Assembly: GCA_014379385.1 (NCBI GenBank)
Contig: JACMLW010000166.1
Coordinates: 1-45,442 of the forward strand
DNA: 45,442 nucleotides
Direction of reading: 5' to 3'
Origin: Phycisphaerales bacterium
GTDB taxonomy: Bacteria; Planctomycetota; Phycisphaerae; Phycisphaerales; UBA1924
Below are positions 7,624-18,638 of the stretch, piece by piece. A program made the position numbers and the translations under genes. Position 1 is the stretch's first letter. Each line of letters opens with the position of its first letter. The notes beneath the pieces are model-generated. The model worked only from the letters and a program-made list of their open reading frames with translations. It was not told where the DNA came from and made no database searches.

Positions 7624-8502
7624 TCAGGCGCGCTGACGGCGGCGAGCGCCTGCGACGAGCGCGGCCGAGAGAAGCATGATCGAACCCGGGGCCGGGATCA
7701 CTGCAAGGCTGTAGACCTGGTTGGTGAAGCCGACCGCGCCAACAAGCGTCGCGGCGCCCGAGGTGAGATCGATGGTGTAGAAGGAGGGAGCGCCACCCGG
7801 GGCGGCGAGGATGGCGTACCCGGTATCAACGCTGTTGGTGGTGGCGATATCGAAGCCGGTGTAGATGTCGGTATCGACCCCGAGCGGGCCGACCGCGACC
7901 AGGGTGCCGGCGTTGTTGGCGAGGGTCACGAGCGCATCGATGCCGTAGTCGATAGCGAACTGCTGCGTTCCCGGTGCACCAGCGAAGTTCTGGGAGTAGG
8001 CGTTATCGATGAGGTTGGGGTCGGTGTCCTCGTTGGGTCCGCCTACGGTGTAGAAAACATTGGTGAAGCCGGCGGCGGTGCCCGCAGCGGGATTGAAGAC
8101 GATGTTCTGGTCGCTGTCGGTGACCACGCGAAGACGATCGATCGACGGGTTGAAATCCATTCCCAACTGGAACGTGTTGGTGGGCGCCCCCGAGGCACCG
8201 ACCGAGGCGAGCGTGAGCTGCGCGCTATTGAGGTCGATGGTGTAGAACGAATCGGTGCTATCGAGGTAGCCGTACAACTGGCCGGTCGAGGGCCGGAAGT
8301 CGATCGCATCCAAGAAGAAGTTGGCACCCCCGAAATCGCCGACGACGGTGACATCGGAGGGGTTGTTGCTCTGGAATCTGATGAGGGTCGAGCCACCGTT
8401 GCCGATGGCGTAGACCGTCTGCTGAGCGGACGCGGCCGACGCGAAAAGCAGGGCTCCGACTGCGGCGACGCCCGCACGACGGATAAGGCGTGACTGACGC
8501 AT
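7624..8502 (-). CDS. DUF4394 secreted protein with PEP-CTERM-like sorting tail
   Basis: A 292-residue exported protein. Residues 1-27 are a signal peptide (basic MRQSRLIRRAG then VAAVGALLFASAASAQ). The body matches DUF4394 (VYAIGNGGSTLIRF, FRPSTGQLYGYL, GMDFNPSIDRLRVVTDSDQN, FAIDYGIDALVTL), predicted to be a beta-propeller-like surface protein. The last 24 residues, starting VIPAPGSIMLLSAALVAGARRR, have the PEP-CTERM architecture of a Pro-x-Pro motif, a short hydrophobic helix and an Arg cluster, with PAP in place of PEP. GGGAG upstream supports ATG at 8502. It is a candidate substrate of the exosortase encoded at 30029. Confidence 0.8.
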   Translation of the reverse strand: MRQSRLIRRAGVAAVGALLFASAASAQQTVYAIGNGGSTLIRFQSNNPSDVTVVGDFGGANFFLDAIDFRPSTGQLYGYLDSTDSFYTIDLNSAQLTLASVGASGAPTNTFQLGMDFNPSIDRLRVVTDSDQNIVFNPAAGTAAGFTNVFYTVGGPNEDTDPNLIDNAYSQNFAGAPGTQQFAIDYGIDALVTLANNAGTLVAVGPLGVDTDIYTGFDIATTNSVDTGYAILAAPGGAPSFYTIDLTSGAATLVGAVGFTNQVYSLAVIPAPGSIMLLSAALVAGARRRQRA

Positions 8503-8606
8503 ACAAATCTCCCTCTGACCGCTCGTAGTTTGACACGGCGGCCGAGACCAATCAAGCTCAATGAACAAACATTCGTTGACGAACCGTGCGTTTTAACAGA
8601 GTTTTT

Positions 8607-9488
8607 TTAGCGGAGGGTGCCGTTCAATCCGTTCGGGAAGAATCCGCCTTCATCGCCCGCGGCGTTCAGATACACGATGTTGAGAACCTGCTGGGGCGTC
8701 CGGCTGAAGGCGATGCTGTTGGCGTCGGCCGGGACGATGTTCGCGACACCGTTCATGGTGATGCCTTGGTCGAGGTCGGTCGGGCCATCGAGCGAATCGC
8801 GCGCATCAGAGATCGCGTTGGCCTGCGCGGCCAGACCCTTGGCGAGCAGCGTGGTGCGGATGTTGGCGGCGTGGTAGGCCTCGACAGCGAGGATGCCGGC
8901 CGCGGCCTCGAGGAAGTCCTTGTTGGCGAGCAGGCGGGCGCCACCCTTGTAGGCCGTGACGCCGACATCCTCGAAGATGTACGCGCCGAGGAGGAAGTTA
9001 TCCTCGTTGGCGAAGGGATCGAAGCTCGGGCCGAGGCCCGCGGCCTGGGCCGCGGCGTTGAAGCTGTTGAGCAGATCGATCGCGGGGCGGGCGACGCGGG
9101 CGGCGCCGAGCGCGGTCCGCAAGAACTGAACGTGGTTACGCTCGTCTATGGCGATTTCCTCGGCGTACTGCTGAATGGCTGGGGTTGTAAACGGAACCTG
9201 CGGGCTCGGGCGGATGGTAACGCCGCCCGGTGTGCCGGTGCCGTCCACTCCGATGCCAAACGCCTGAATACCGGTGCCGGAGACGGCGTAGGTGTAGTAC
9301 TCGGCCTCGAGATACTCGAGGTTGAGGGCGAAGTTCAGCACCGCGACATCAAGCCCGCCGCGCTGCGCGAAAGCTTCTTTCGGGAACAGGCTGAGCCCTA
9401 CACCCGCGGCAGTCGCGGCGCCCGCCACTTGCAGAAACTTCCGACGGCCCGAGGGCTGCGCGGTGACGGCGAGATCGTTGTCGAACAT
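8607..9488 (-). CDS. Ferritin-like domain protein with Tat signal
   Basis: A 293-residue protein. The N-terminus carries a twin-arginine motif ([20 protein letters not shown]) and a likely cleavage after KEAFA. The remainder resembles Ferritin_2/ferritin-like proteins: [35 protein letters not shown] and [18 protein letters not shown] supply Glu and Glu-x-x-His residues for a di-metal four-helix bundle. Folding in the cytoplasm before Tat export fits a metal cofactor. GGAG about eight bases upstream supports ATG at 9488. It precedes the DUF4394 gene on the same strand with 104 bases between, so both surface proteins may be co-expressed. Enzymatic role unknown. Confidence 0.8.
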   Translation of the reverse strand: MFDNDLAVTAQPSGRRKFLQVAGAATAAGVGLSLFPKEAFAQRGGLDVAVLNFALNLEYLEAEYYTYAVSGTGIQAFGIGVDGTGTPGGVTIRPSPQVPFTTPAIQQYAEEIAIDERNHVQFLRTALGAARVARPAIDLLNSFNAAAQAAGLGPSFDPFANEDNFLLGAYIFEDVGVTAYKGGARLLANKDFLEAAAGILAVEAYHAANIRTTLLAKGLAAQANAISDARDSLDGPTDLDQGITMNGVANIVPADANSIAFSRTPQQVLNIVYLNAAGDEGGFFPNGLNGTLR

Positions 9489-9863
9489 ACGAGTATCTCC
9501 TTCGCGGAACGTAAACCGACCTATTGCGGATATGGTCGAGCCGGACGAAGCTCGCCGAATGGCTGGCACGAATGTACCCCGGAGGGCTTCGAGAACCATG
9601 AGCGCTCGGATTCAGGGCACGCGAATTAGCATGGGGTGAACTCTGCGTACGTGCCGCAACGCCCACAACACCATGGTTGTCGTGTTGGCTAACTCGTTCT
9701 GGGCGCGGTGATTATGAGCGATCGTTGCGGTAAGTTGCGTCGGCCGAGACCTCGACTAGGGTTCTTTACCTAAACAATAGTTAGCGCATTTAACTAGCTT
9801 GCAAGACATTGGAACGCGTTTGCAGACCGGTTGAGCGGTCCCCCGCTCCTGATGGCGTGCCAC
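9489..9863. other. Divergent intergenic region, AT-richer, with inverted repeat
   Basis: About 375 bases between the divergent ferritin-like and HIT genes. No credible gene is visible. A perfect 6-base inverted repeat TAGTTA-7-TAACTA lies at 9778-9796 in an AT-rich patch, and CAACAC/GTGTTG half-sites flank 9667-9688. Confidence 0.5.
9778..9796. promoter_or_regulatory. Operator-like inverted repeat TAGTTA-N7-TAACTA
   Basis: TAGTTA (9778-9783) and TAACTA (9791-9796) form a perfect inverted repeat with a 7-base spacer, about 80 bases before the HIT gene. Spacing of the half-sites would suit a dimeric regulator; no protein can be assigned. Confidence 0.3.
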
Positions 9864-9869
9864 TACTAT
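9864..9869 (+). promoter_or_regulatory. -10-like hexamer TACTAT, leaderless position
   Basis: TACTAT ends exactly six bases before the ATG at 9876 of the HIT gene, which lacks a Shine-Dalgarno. No clear -35 is visible. Confidence 0.35.
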
Positions 9870-9875
9870 TTCGAT

Positions 9876-10322
9876 ATGGGGACGACAACCAGCGACACTA
9901 TTTTCTCCAAGATCATCCGCGGCGAGATTCCTTGTCACCGCGTGTACGAGGACGATCACGTGCTGGCGTTTCTTGACATCAACCCGATCGCCTATGGGCA
10001 CACGCTGGTAATCCCGAAGCAGGCGGCCGCGACACTCGATCGGATGTCGGACGAGGCAGGCGCGGCAGTCGGGCGGGTGCTGCCGCGGCTGGCGAGAGCG
10101 GTGATGGAGGCGAGCGGGTGTAGTGCGTACAACGTGCTTCAGAACAACGGGGGGCTGGCACATCAGGCGGTGATGCACGTTCACTTTCACATCATCCCAA
10201 AGCCGGCGACCACGGGGGTGGGGCACGGGGTGGGGCTGGGGATCGGGTGGCCATCGGGAAAATTGGACGCGGCGGAGGCGAAGGAACTGATCGAGAAGAT
10301 CAAGATCGCGCTGCGGAGATGA
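9876..10322 (+). CDS. HIT-family nucleotide hydrolase/transferase
   Basis: A 148-residue histidine-triad protein. It has the family N-terminus TIFSKIIRGEIPCHRVYEDD, then AFLDINPIAYGHTLVIPK, and the triad HVHFHIIPK with H101, H103 and H105. HINT-type proteins hydrolyse purine nucleoside phosphoramidates or dinucleoside polyphosphates. An insertion rich in Gly and Val follows the triad. ATG at 9876 is chosen over the in-frame ATG at 9852 and TTG at 9831 because it gives the standard family N-terminus and has a -10-like hexamer at the leaderless position. Confidence 0.92.
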   Translation: MGTTTSDTIFSKIIRGEIPCHRVYEDDHVLAFLDINPIAYGHTLVIPKQAAATLDRMSDEAGAAVGRVLPRLARAVMEASGCSAYNVLQNNGGLAHQAVMHVHFHIIPKPATTGVGHGVGLGIGWPSGKLDAAEAKELIEKIKIALRR

Positions 10323-10331
10323 TTTGAGTGC

Positions 10332-10379
10332 GCCGCAAGCGGCTCCACGCCAGGCCCACCTCAGGGGAGGAAGTGGAGC
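10332..10379 (+). terminator. Hairpins between HIT and P450 genes
   Basis: GCCGCAAGCGGC (10332-10343) is a compact inverted repeat. GCTCCAC (10342-10348) pairs with GTGGAGC (10373-10379), with CCTC/GAGG able to pair inside the loop. The second stem would mask the GGAG ribosome-binding site of the P450 gene, so it could be a terminator or an attenuating leader; there is no T-run. Confidence 0.3.
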
Positions 10380-10383
10380 TTAG

Positions 10384-11691
10384 GTGGGCACCGCGGCTGA
10401 AACGGGAGCGCCCCTAGAACTCGGTACAGTTTGTCATGTCGCGGGGGACGAGCATCGGAGGATCTTGCGAGAGACACGCCTTTCAACACCGAATCTCGGT
10501 AGCCGAAGCTTCAAAGCCGACCCCTATCCTTTCTACGCACGCCTCCGCGAAACATCGCCCGTCACCCGAGTGAGCCTTCCGAACGGCGCGCCGGCATGGC
10601 TGGTTGTGCGGTACGATGACTGCGTCGCGCTGCTCAAAGATCAGACGCGGTTTGTCAAGAATCCGCTGAGCGTGGCGACCGAAGGCGCACCGGCTCGAGC
10701 CGCGTGGATGCCGGGCATCGCCCGGTCGCTCTCCCAAAACATGCTGGACCTCGATGCCCCGGCTCACGCTCGACTGCGCCGAGTCGTGCAGAAGGCGTTC
10801 ACGCCGCGCCTGATCGAAGGGCTCAGGTCACAGATCCAGGCCACGATCGACCGGCTACTCGATCGCTTCGCCTCAACGCGTGAGATGGACTTGATCCGTG
10901 ACTTTGCACTCCCCTTTCCCGTGACGGTCATCTCCGAGATGCTCGGCGTTGACGAGGAAGACCGGGCGCGATTCCACAGATGGTCGAGTGTCATCGTGGC
11001 CGCGGATACATCGCGCTGGCACGCGCTGCGCGCCGCACCGTCCGCCGTCGCATTCCTCCGCTACGCCCGACGCCTGATCCGGTCGCGCCGGAAAGACCCG
11101 CGCGACGACCTGACGAGCGCGCTGGTGGCGGCAGAGGACGCCGGCGACACGCTCAGCGAAGACGAAACAGTCGCGATGATCTTCCTCTTGCTCGTCGCGG
11201 GACACGAGACCACTGTCAACCTTATCGGCAACGGAATGCTGACGCTCTTGGAGCACCCAGCCGAGCACGCTTCGCTGCGGCGCGATCCGGGCCTTGTGCC
11301 TTCGGGACTCGAGGAGCTGCTTCGGTTCGAGGGACCGCTGCTTATGGCGACAGAGCGATACACCCGAGACGACGTCGAGCTTGCCGGTGTTCCCATCCCG
11401 CGCGGTTCACTGGTGTACCCGGTGATCGCATCGGCCAACCGTGATGAACACCAGTTCACGCACGCTGACTCGCTCGACCTCGCCCGTGAACCGAATCGAC
11501 ACGTGGCATTCGGACAGGGCGCCCACTATTGCATGGGCGCATCGCTCGCACGCCTGGAAGGGAAGTTGGCGCTGGGGGCGCTGCTCACGCGATTTCCCGA
11601 GCTACGACTCCACGCACCACGGGAAACGCTCCGGTGGCGCAGAGGGCTGCTCCTGCGCGGCGTGGAGAACATGCCGGTGTTGCTGAGATAA
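10384..11691 (+). CDS. Cytochrome P450 (soluble bacterial class)
   Basis: A 435-residue heme monooxygenase. The I-helix oxygen-activation motif AGHETT is at 272-277, the K-helix ExxR at E311-R314, and the heme ligand loop FGQGAHYCMGASLARLE places the axial cysteine at C383. No membrane anchor, so it should use a ferredoxin-type partner; none is adjacent. GGAG at 10375-10378 supports GTG at 10384, but the conserved part starts near residue 34 and a TTG at 10465 preceded by GGAGG is an alternative start. The substrate cannot be deduced. Confidence 0.93.
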   Translation: MGTAAETGAPLELGTVCHVAGDEHRRILRETRLSTPNLGSRSFKADPYPFYARLRETSPVTRVSLPNGAPAWLVVRYDDCVALLKDQTRFVKNPLSVATEGAPARAAWMPGIARSLSQNMLDLDAPAHARLRRVVQKAFTPRLIEGLRSQIQATIDRLLDRFASTREMDLIRDFALPFPVTVISEMLGVDEEDRARFHRWSSVIVAADTSRWHALRAAPSAVAFLRYARRLIRSRRKDPRDDLTSALVAAEDAGDTLSEDETVAMIFLLLVAGHETTVNLIGNGMLTLLEHPAEHASLRRDPGLVPSGLEELLRFEGPLLMATERYTRDDVELAGVPIPRGSLVYPVIASANRDEHQFTHADSLDLAREPNRHVAFGQGAHYCMGASLARLEGKLALGALLTRFPELRLHAPRETLRWRRGLLLRGVENMPVLLR

Positions 11692-11717
11692 CGCGGCGCG
11701 CAACCGGCTAGAACGCC

Positions 11718-11738
11718 AAAGCCGCACCCCACAGCTTT
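11718..11738. terminator. Bidirectional terminator-like hairpin between P450 and lpdA
   Basis: AAAGCCGC (11718-11725) pairs with ACAGCTTT (11731-11738), with two G-T wobbles, around an ACCCC loop. The A-tract on one side and T-tract on the other suit termination of both convergent genes. Confidence 0.5.
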
Positions 11739-11747
11739 CCTCCCTCG

Positions 11748-13316
<1,569 letters not shown>

Positions 13317-13379
13317 GTTGCGATGCTCCTGTTTGGGTGCTCTCTCGCCGCGGCAACTGGTGTCGCGGCCGCGGAGCCC

Positions 13380-13385
13380 ACTATA
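13380..13385 (-). promoter_or_regulatory. Possible -10 (TATAGT) of lpdA
   Basis: TATAGT on the minus strand, identical to the -10 at 1651, would start lpdA transcription near 13373 and give a leader of about 57 bases. No good -35 is visible. Confidence 0.3.
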
Positions 13386-13494
13386 GGGTCCGGTGCCGAT
13401 CCGCCACGACTCCCCGAACCGCCGGCAGGCGCCAGACTATCAGGCGCGCCCCTTGCATTCTCGCTCGCAGACGTCCAAACCCGAGGAGAAGGCC

Positions 13495-15483
13495 ATGCAG
13501 AAGCCCGAGCAGAACGCCACGCACACCGAATGCCCTGTGCTCCGCGGTTCCCAGTCGGCCAAAGGTTCCGCCACCGCGCGCCGGCTGATCGGTCTTGTTG
13601 TGCTGGCGGCTGCTTCGGCGGCGAACGCTCAGCAGGTCATCACCGTCAACACCATCAACGACACTGTTGATTTCCTCGCCCCGCGCCAGCTCCAGAACCT
13701 TCCCGGTCCCGACGGCCTGATCTCCTTCCGAGAGGCCGTCCTCGCGGCCAACAATACCTCCGGGCCGCAGACCATCGAGTTTGCGATCCCCACCAGCCAG
13801 TTCCCCGGCCAGGGCGTGGCGATGCTGCGACTTGAGGATGGCCCCTTCTTCGTCACCGCGCCCGGGGCACTCGTCGACTTCTCATCCCAGACCACCAACA
13901 TCGGCGACACCAACCCCAATGGCCCCGAGGTGGGCATCTTCGGCTTCGAGCCCAACGGATACGGGATCGCCGCGATCTACCTCAATGGGCAGGACTGCAC
14001 CATCAAGGGGCTTGGCGCCGTGCAGCTCCGGGGGTACGCCGTCAACATCTCGGGCAGCAACAACCGCGTCATCGGATGCGACATCCTGGGCCCGATCCAC
14101 GCGTGCATCCAGATCGACGGCGGCTTCGGATCGCCCCCCGCCAGCAACAACACCATCGGCGGCACCGCGCCCGGCGAGGGCAACAGGCTCGTCGGCGCTC
14201 CCACCGGTGTCCGCATGAACAACTCCGCGAGCAACGTCGTCATCGGCAACGAGCTGCGCGGCAGCACCGCCGGCGTTTGGGTCAACGGCGCCGTTCAGTA
14301 CAACCTGTTCGCCACCGGCAACCGAATCGGTGGTCCCACACCGTCAGAGCGCAACCTGATCTCCGGTGGCGGCCGCATTGGGCACGAGGGATTTCCCACC
14401 GGCGCGCAGGTGTACCTCGTCGATGCCGACGCCACCATTATCGAGGGCAACTTCATCGGCACCACCGCCGATGGCTCCGCTACATTCCCCGGCCAGAACG
14501 GCCCGGCGGGTCTCGATATCCGTGACTCACGCAGCACCGTCATTCGCAACAACCTCATCAGCGGCATCCGCGTCGTGGGAACCAACCACGCCGCGGGCCA
14601 GATCTTCGGCATTGCGATCTCGCTGGCCGGGCTCAGTCCCGGCACCGTCATCCAGGGCAACCTCATCGGCACCGACGCCACGGGCCAGAACCCTGTGACC
14701 ACCCGCAGCGGCATCTCGGCCCACCCCATCCTCGGAACAAACGGCCCGGCGAACACGCTCATCGGCGGCGCCGAGCCGGCAGAGGGCAACACCATCGCGT
14801 TCACCGAACTCAATGGCATCGCCATCTCGCAGTATGTCACTGGCGCCCGAATCCTGGGCAACTCCATCCACGACAACGGCCTGGTTGGCATCGACCTGCT
14901 CGCGGCATCCGGCGGCGGCGTCACTCCAAATGACGCGACCGACGCCGATTCCGGCGGAAACCTCCTGCAGAACTTCCCTGTGCTCTCCGCCGCGGCGTCA
15001 GCCGCGTCAGGCATGCAGGTCGCCGGCACGCTCACGAGCACCCCCAGCAAGAACTTCCGACTCGAGTTCTTCTCCAGCCCCGCCTGCGACCCCAGCGGCT
15101 ACGGCGAGGGCGCCACGTTCCTGGGCGGAGTTGACGCCAGCACCGACGCAACCGGCTCGGTCGCGTTCGAGGCGTCGCTCCCCGCTTCCGCTCCGGTCGG
15201 CTCCGTCGTCACCGCCACCGCCACCCGCCTCGACACCGGCGACACCTCCGAGTTCTCAGCCTGCATCACCGTCATCGCCGGCGGCCCCGACCCCTGCTTA
15301 GCCGACTTCAACGGCGACCAGTCCGTCACCAGCGCCGACATCACCAGCTTCCTCGCGGCCTGGTTCGCCGACGTCGCCGGCGGCACCACCACCGCCGACT
15401 TCGATCAGAGCGGCGCCACGACGAGCGCCGACATCACGGCGTATCTCAGCGCCTGGTTCATCGCGATCTCCGAAGGTTGTTGA
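13495..15483 (+). CDS. Secreted right-handed beta-helix protein with GC-type dockerin
   Basis: A 662-residue secreted protein. A long basic N-region precedes the hydrophobic stretch RRLIGLVVLAAASAANAQ. Residues about 50-500 are rich in NxxIGG and GNxIG repeats (NNTIGGTAPGEGN, NVVIGNELRGS, TIIEGNFIGTTADG, VIQGNLIGTDATG), typical of parallel beta-helices. The C-terminal 65 residues hold two EF-hand-like dockerin repeats (DFNGDQSVTSADITSFLAAWF and [21 protein letters not shown]), preceded by a Cys and ending in Gly-Cys. AGGAGAAGG upstream supports ATG at 13495. Likely a cell-surface or extracellular polysaccharide-binding or cleaving protein, but no catalytic residues are recognised. Confidence 0.85.
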   Translation: MQKPEQNATHTECPVLRGSQSAKGSATARRLIGLVVLAAASAANAQQVITVNTINDTVDFLAPRQLQNLPGPDGLISFREAVLAANNTSGPQTIEFAIPTSQFPGQGVAMLRLEDGPFFVTAPGALVDFSSQTTNIGDTNPNGPEVGIFGFEPNGYGIAAIYLNGQDCTIKGLGAVQLRGYAVNISGSNNRVIGCDILGPIHACIQIDGGFGSPPASNNTIGGTAPGEGNRLVGAPTGVRMNNSASNVVIGNELRGSTAGVWVNGAVQYNLFATGNRIGGPTPSERNLISGGGRIGHEGFPTGAQVYLVDADATIIEGNFIGTTADGSATFPGQNGPAGLDIRDSRSTVIRNNLISGIRVVGTNHAAGQIFGIAISLAGLSPGTVIQGNLIGTDATGQNPVTTRSGISAHPILGTNGPANTLIGGAEPAEGNTIAFTELNGIAISQYVTGARILGNSIHDNGLVGIDLLAASGGGVTPNDATDADSGGNLLQNFPVLSAAASAASGMQVAGTLTSTPSKNFRLEFFSSPACDPSGYGEGATFLGGVDASTDATGSVAFEASLPASAPVGSVVTATATRLDTGDTSEFSACITVIAGGPDPCLADFNGDQSVTSADITSFLAAWFADVAGGTTTADFDQSGATTSADITAYLSAWFIAISEGC

Positions 15484-15613
15484 CGAAGTGCCTGACCTCG
15501 TCGGGGAGCGGTCGGGGCCGGCCCCTCATCATCGGGCCGGATGACTCAGGTGTCCGCCATGAGTGCCGCCGCCTTCACTGGACGTACCCTTACCTGAAGA
15601 AGGAGAGTGCGCG

Positions 15614-16921
15614 ATGAGTATGCCCCGATTGCTCGGTGTGTCAGGGTTGTTACTTTCCGCTGTTGCCGCGAGGGCGCAGATCGCCGACCTCCAGGTTGTC
15701 CAGGGCGACCTATCGACTCCGCTCTACGCCGCGGTGCCGCCGGGTGAGCCCAACCGCCTCATGGTGCTCCAGCGCGGCGGTGTGATCCGGGTCATTGAGG
15801 ACGGCGTGCTGCTCCCAACGCCATTCGCCACACTCTCGGTCGATACCGGCGGCGAGAACGGGCTGCTCTCCATGGCCTTCGCGCCCGATTACGCTGTGTC
15901 GCGCCGCGTCTACGTCTACGACACGCCCCCGGGACTCTCGCCGCGGGTCGGCCGCCTTATCACATCGGCCGATCCCAACGTGGCAAATCCAACCGTCGAG
16001 ACCATCATTTCCTTTCCGCCCGATACCGCCAACCACGTCGGTGGCACGATCGCCTTCGGCCCCGGCGGCTACCTTTTCGTTGCACCCGGCGAGAGTGGTT
16101 CGCCCGACCGCGCGCAGGACATCACCTCGGAGCTTCGTGGCAAGCTCATCCGCATCGATGTGTCCGGCACTTCCGGCTACACCATTCCTCCGAGCAACCC
16201 CTTCGTCGGGATCGAGGGCGACGACGAGATCCTCGGCCTTGGCCTCCGCAATCCCTTCCGATTCTCGTTTGATTCTCTCACCGGCGATCTCTATCTCGGC
16301 GATGTCGGCGGCGGCATGCGCGAGGAGATCAGCTCCGTCGCGGCCGCGTCGTTCGACGCCGGCGCCGCCTTCAACTTCGGGTGGCCATGTTACGAGGGAA
16401 CCTTCTGCCCCGGCGATTGCTGCGAATATCCCGGGTACGTCGCGCCCATCCACGAGTACACACACGCCGAGGGCACGATCATCAACGGCGGCATGGTCTA
16501 CCGCGGCGACGCGATCCCGCGATGGCGTGGTCGTTATTTCTTTTCTGACACCGGCCGCGATCGCATCTGGTCGCTGCGCGTGTGCGGCGGCGAACTGGTC
16601 GACGTTCAGGAACACACCGAAGATCTGTTCGCGGGTGCGCCGGCGATGGGGAGCCCCATCGCGATGGTGCCCGATGCGAACGACGAGGTTCTCGTCGTGT
16701 TCATGTCCGGCCAGGTCGTCCGCATCGTGCCGCAGTCCTGCCCGGGCGACTGGAACCTCGACGGGGCCACCACCAGCGCCGATATCACCGGCTACCTAAG
16801 CGCCTGGTTCGCCGACCTCGCGACCGCCACCCTCTATTCCGACCTCGAGGGCAACTGCTCGGTCTCCAGCGCCGACATCATCGCGTTCCTCGGCTACTGG
16901 TTCGACTCGCTCGGCTGTTAG
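15614..16921 (+). CDS. PQQ-type soluble sugar dehydrogenase with GC-type dockerin
   Basis: A 435-residue secreted protein with a signal peptide ([17 protein letters not shown]). The body matches the glucose/sorbosone dehydrogenase beta-propeller family: [58 protein letters not shown], and [20 protein letters not shown]. Family members bind PQQ and calcium and oxidise aldose sugars in the periplasm. A Cys-rich insert [19 protein letters not shown] is unusual. The C-terminus is a two-repeat dockerin-like domain preceded by Cys and ending in Gly-Cys. AAGGAGAG supports ATG at 15614. Its stop overlaps that of convergent gnd by four bases. Confidence 0.88.
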   Translation: MSMPRLLGVSGLLLSAVAARAQIADLQVVQGDLSTPLYAAVPPGEPNRLMVLQRGGVIRVIEDGVLLPTPFATLSVDTGGENGLLSMAFAPDYAVSRRVYVYDTPPGLSPRVGRLITSADPNVANPTVETIISFPPDTANHVGGTIAFGPGGYLFVAPGESGSPDRAQDITSELRGKLIRIDVSGTSGYTIPPSNPFVGIEGDDEILGLGLRNPFRFSFDSLTGDLYLGDVGGGMREEISSVAAASFDAGAAFNFGWPCYEGTFCPGDCCEYPGYVAPIHEYTHAEGTIINGGMVYRGDAIPRWRGRYFFSDTGRDRIWSLRVCGGELVDVQEHTEDLFAGAPAMGSPIAMVPDANDEVLVVFMSGQVVRIVPQSCPGDWNLDGATTSADITGYLSAWFADLATATLYSDLEGNCSVSSADIIAFLGYWFDSLGC

Positions 16922-18504
16922 ACCTTGACCTGCCCACGCCCCGGGCTCGACCACTCCAGGTGGAAGAACTGCCCGCGCGGCGAATCCACGCGCTCGTACG
17001 TGTGCGCCCCGAAGTAGTCCCGCTGCGCCTGCAGCAGGTTCGACGGCAACGCCGCCGACCGGTAGCTGTCGTAGTAGGACAGAGCCGATGAGAACGCCGG
17101 TGAAGGGATCCCCGACAGGGCCGCGCGAGATACAACCTTTCGCCAGTTCGGCTGCAGCTCGCGGCAGGACTGGGCGAAGTACGGGTCCAGCAACAGGTTC
17201 TTCAGGTCCGGGCTCGTCTTGTATGCATCGGTGATCTTCTGCAGGAATCGTGCGCGGATTATGCACCCGCCCCGCCAGATCTGCGCGATCGACCCCATGT
17301 CCAGCTTCCAGTCGTTCGCCGTGCTCGCCGCGCGCATGAGCGCGAACCCCTGCGCGTAGCAGCAGACCTTTGAGCAGTAGAGCGCCTCGCGGATTGATTC
17401 GATCCACGCCGCGCGGTCGGTCGCCGGCACCAACTGCTCCTTCGGGCCGCTCAGCAGCTTGCTCGCGCTGGTGCGCTCCTCCTTCGCGGCGCTCATCATC
17501 CGCGCGAACACCGCTTCGGCGATCGTCGCCGCGGGCGAACCAAGGTCGAGCGCGGTCGTGATCGTCCACTTCCCGGTCCCCTTTTGGCCCGCCGCGTCCA
17601 GCACCACGTCCACCAGCGGCTTGCCCGTCACCGGGTCCTTCTGCCTAAAGATGTCCGCCGTGATCTCGATCAGGAACGAATCGAGGTCGCCTTTGTTCCA
17701 GTTGGTGAACGTCTCGGCCAGTTCATCGGCGCCCAGCCCCACCACATCGCGCAGCAGGTGGTACGCCTCGCAGATCAGTTGCATGTCGGCGTACTCGATC
17801 CCGTTATGCACCATCTTCACGTAGTGCCCGGCGCCGCCCGGCCCGATGTACGCCGTGCATGGAACGCCTCCCATCACCGGCTTCCCCGGCGCCTCCCCCG
17901 TCAGCGGCCGTCCCGTTGCGATGTCTACCTTCGCGGCGATCGCGTTCCACACCGGCTTGAGCAGCTCCCACGCCTCGTACTTGCCGCCCGGCATCAGTGA
18001 AGGTCCGAACCGGGCGCCCTCTTCGCCTCCCGAGACGCCCGACCCGACGAACAGAATCCCCCTCTCACCCAGCGCCTTCTCGCGCCGCACCGTGTCGTTC
18101 CACTCCGCGTTGCCGCCGTCGACGATCAGGTCACCCGGCTCCATGAGTGCCGCGAGCTGATCGATCACGGCGGTGGTCGGCGCCCCGGCCTTGACCATGA
18201 TCACCACTCGCCGCGGCCTGCGGATCGAAGCCACGAAATGCTTGACGTCTGCCGCGGGGATGAGCGAGCCGCCGCTGGTCCCGAACACCATCGGCGGGTT
18301 GCGGACCATGAAGGCGTCGGTGACGGTGGTGGTGCGGTTGTAGACCGCGACCTTGAACCCGTGATCGGCGATGTTGAGCGCGAGGTTCTCGCCCATGACG
18401 GCGAGGCCGACGAGCCCGATGTCGGCAAGCGGTGGGGGTGGCGGGCTCGCGCCGGTGAGATTGTGGGAAGTTGAAGCCGAGGGCGAGGCGGGGTTCAGGC
18501 TCAT
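16918..18504 (-). CDS. gnd: 6-phosphogluconate dehydrogenase (decarboxylating)
   Basis: A 528-residue pentose-phosphate enzyme that converts 6-phosphogluconate to ribulose 5-phosphate with NADP. The Rossmann motif is [19 protein letters not shown] followed by VAVYNRT; substrate and catalytic motifs [23 protein letters not shown] (the catalytic Lys and His-Asn) and the C-terminal [15 protein letters not shown] signature are present. The N-terminus is about 25 residues longer than usual, Ser/Pro-rich. No Shine-Dalgarno; TACCAT ends six bases before ATG at 18504. The stop is within the last bases of the PQQ dehydrogenase gene. Confidence 0.96.
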   Translation of the reverse strand: MSLNPASPSASTSHNLTGASPPPPPLADIGLVGLAVMGENLALNIADHGFKVAVYNRTTTVTDAFMVRNPPMVFGTSGGSLIPAADVKHFVASIRRPRRVVIMVKAGAPTTAVIDQLAALMEPGDLIVDGGNAEWNDTVRREKALGERGILFVGSGVSGGEEGARFGPSLMPGGKYEAWELLKPVWNAIAAKVDIATGRPLTGEAPGKPVMGGVPCTAYIGPGGAGHYVKMVHNGIEYADMQLICEAYHLLRDVVGLGADELAETFTNWNKGDLDSFLIEITADIFRQKDPVTGKPLVDVVLDAAGQKGTGKWTITTALDLGSPAATIAEAVFARMMSAAKEERTSASKLLSGPKEQLVPATDRAAWIESIREALYCSKVCCYAQGFALMRAASTANDWKLDMGSIAQIWRGGCIIRARFLQKITDAYKTSPDLKNLLLDPYFAQSCRELQPNWRKVVSRAALSGIPSPAFSSALSYYDSYRSAALPSNLLQAQRDYFGAHTYERVDSPRGQFFHLEWSSPGRGQVKV

Positions 18505-18510
18505 GCGAGC

Positions 18511-18516
18511 ATGGTA
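18511..18516 (-). promoter_or_regulatory. -10-like hexamer TACCAT, leaderless position
   Basis: TACCAT on the minus strand ends exactly six bases before the gnd ATG. No good -35. Confidence 0.35.
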
Positions 18517-18638
18517 CGGTCCGCGCCGTGCTGGTTGCCTCGGGACCGGCCTCGCGCCCTTTCGGCGCATCGCCGCCTACGCGCGGGGCTCTTCGAAAGC
18601 GTCCGCCCTCTCGCTAGAGAAGGCGAACGGACTCACTG

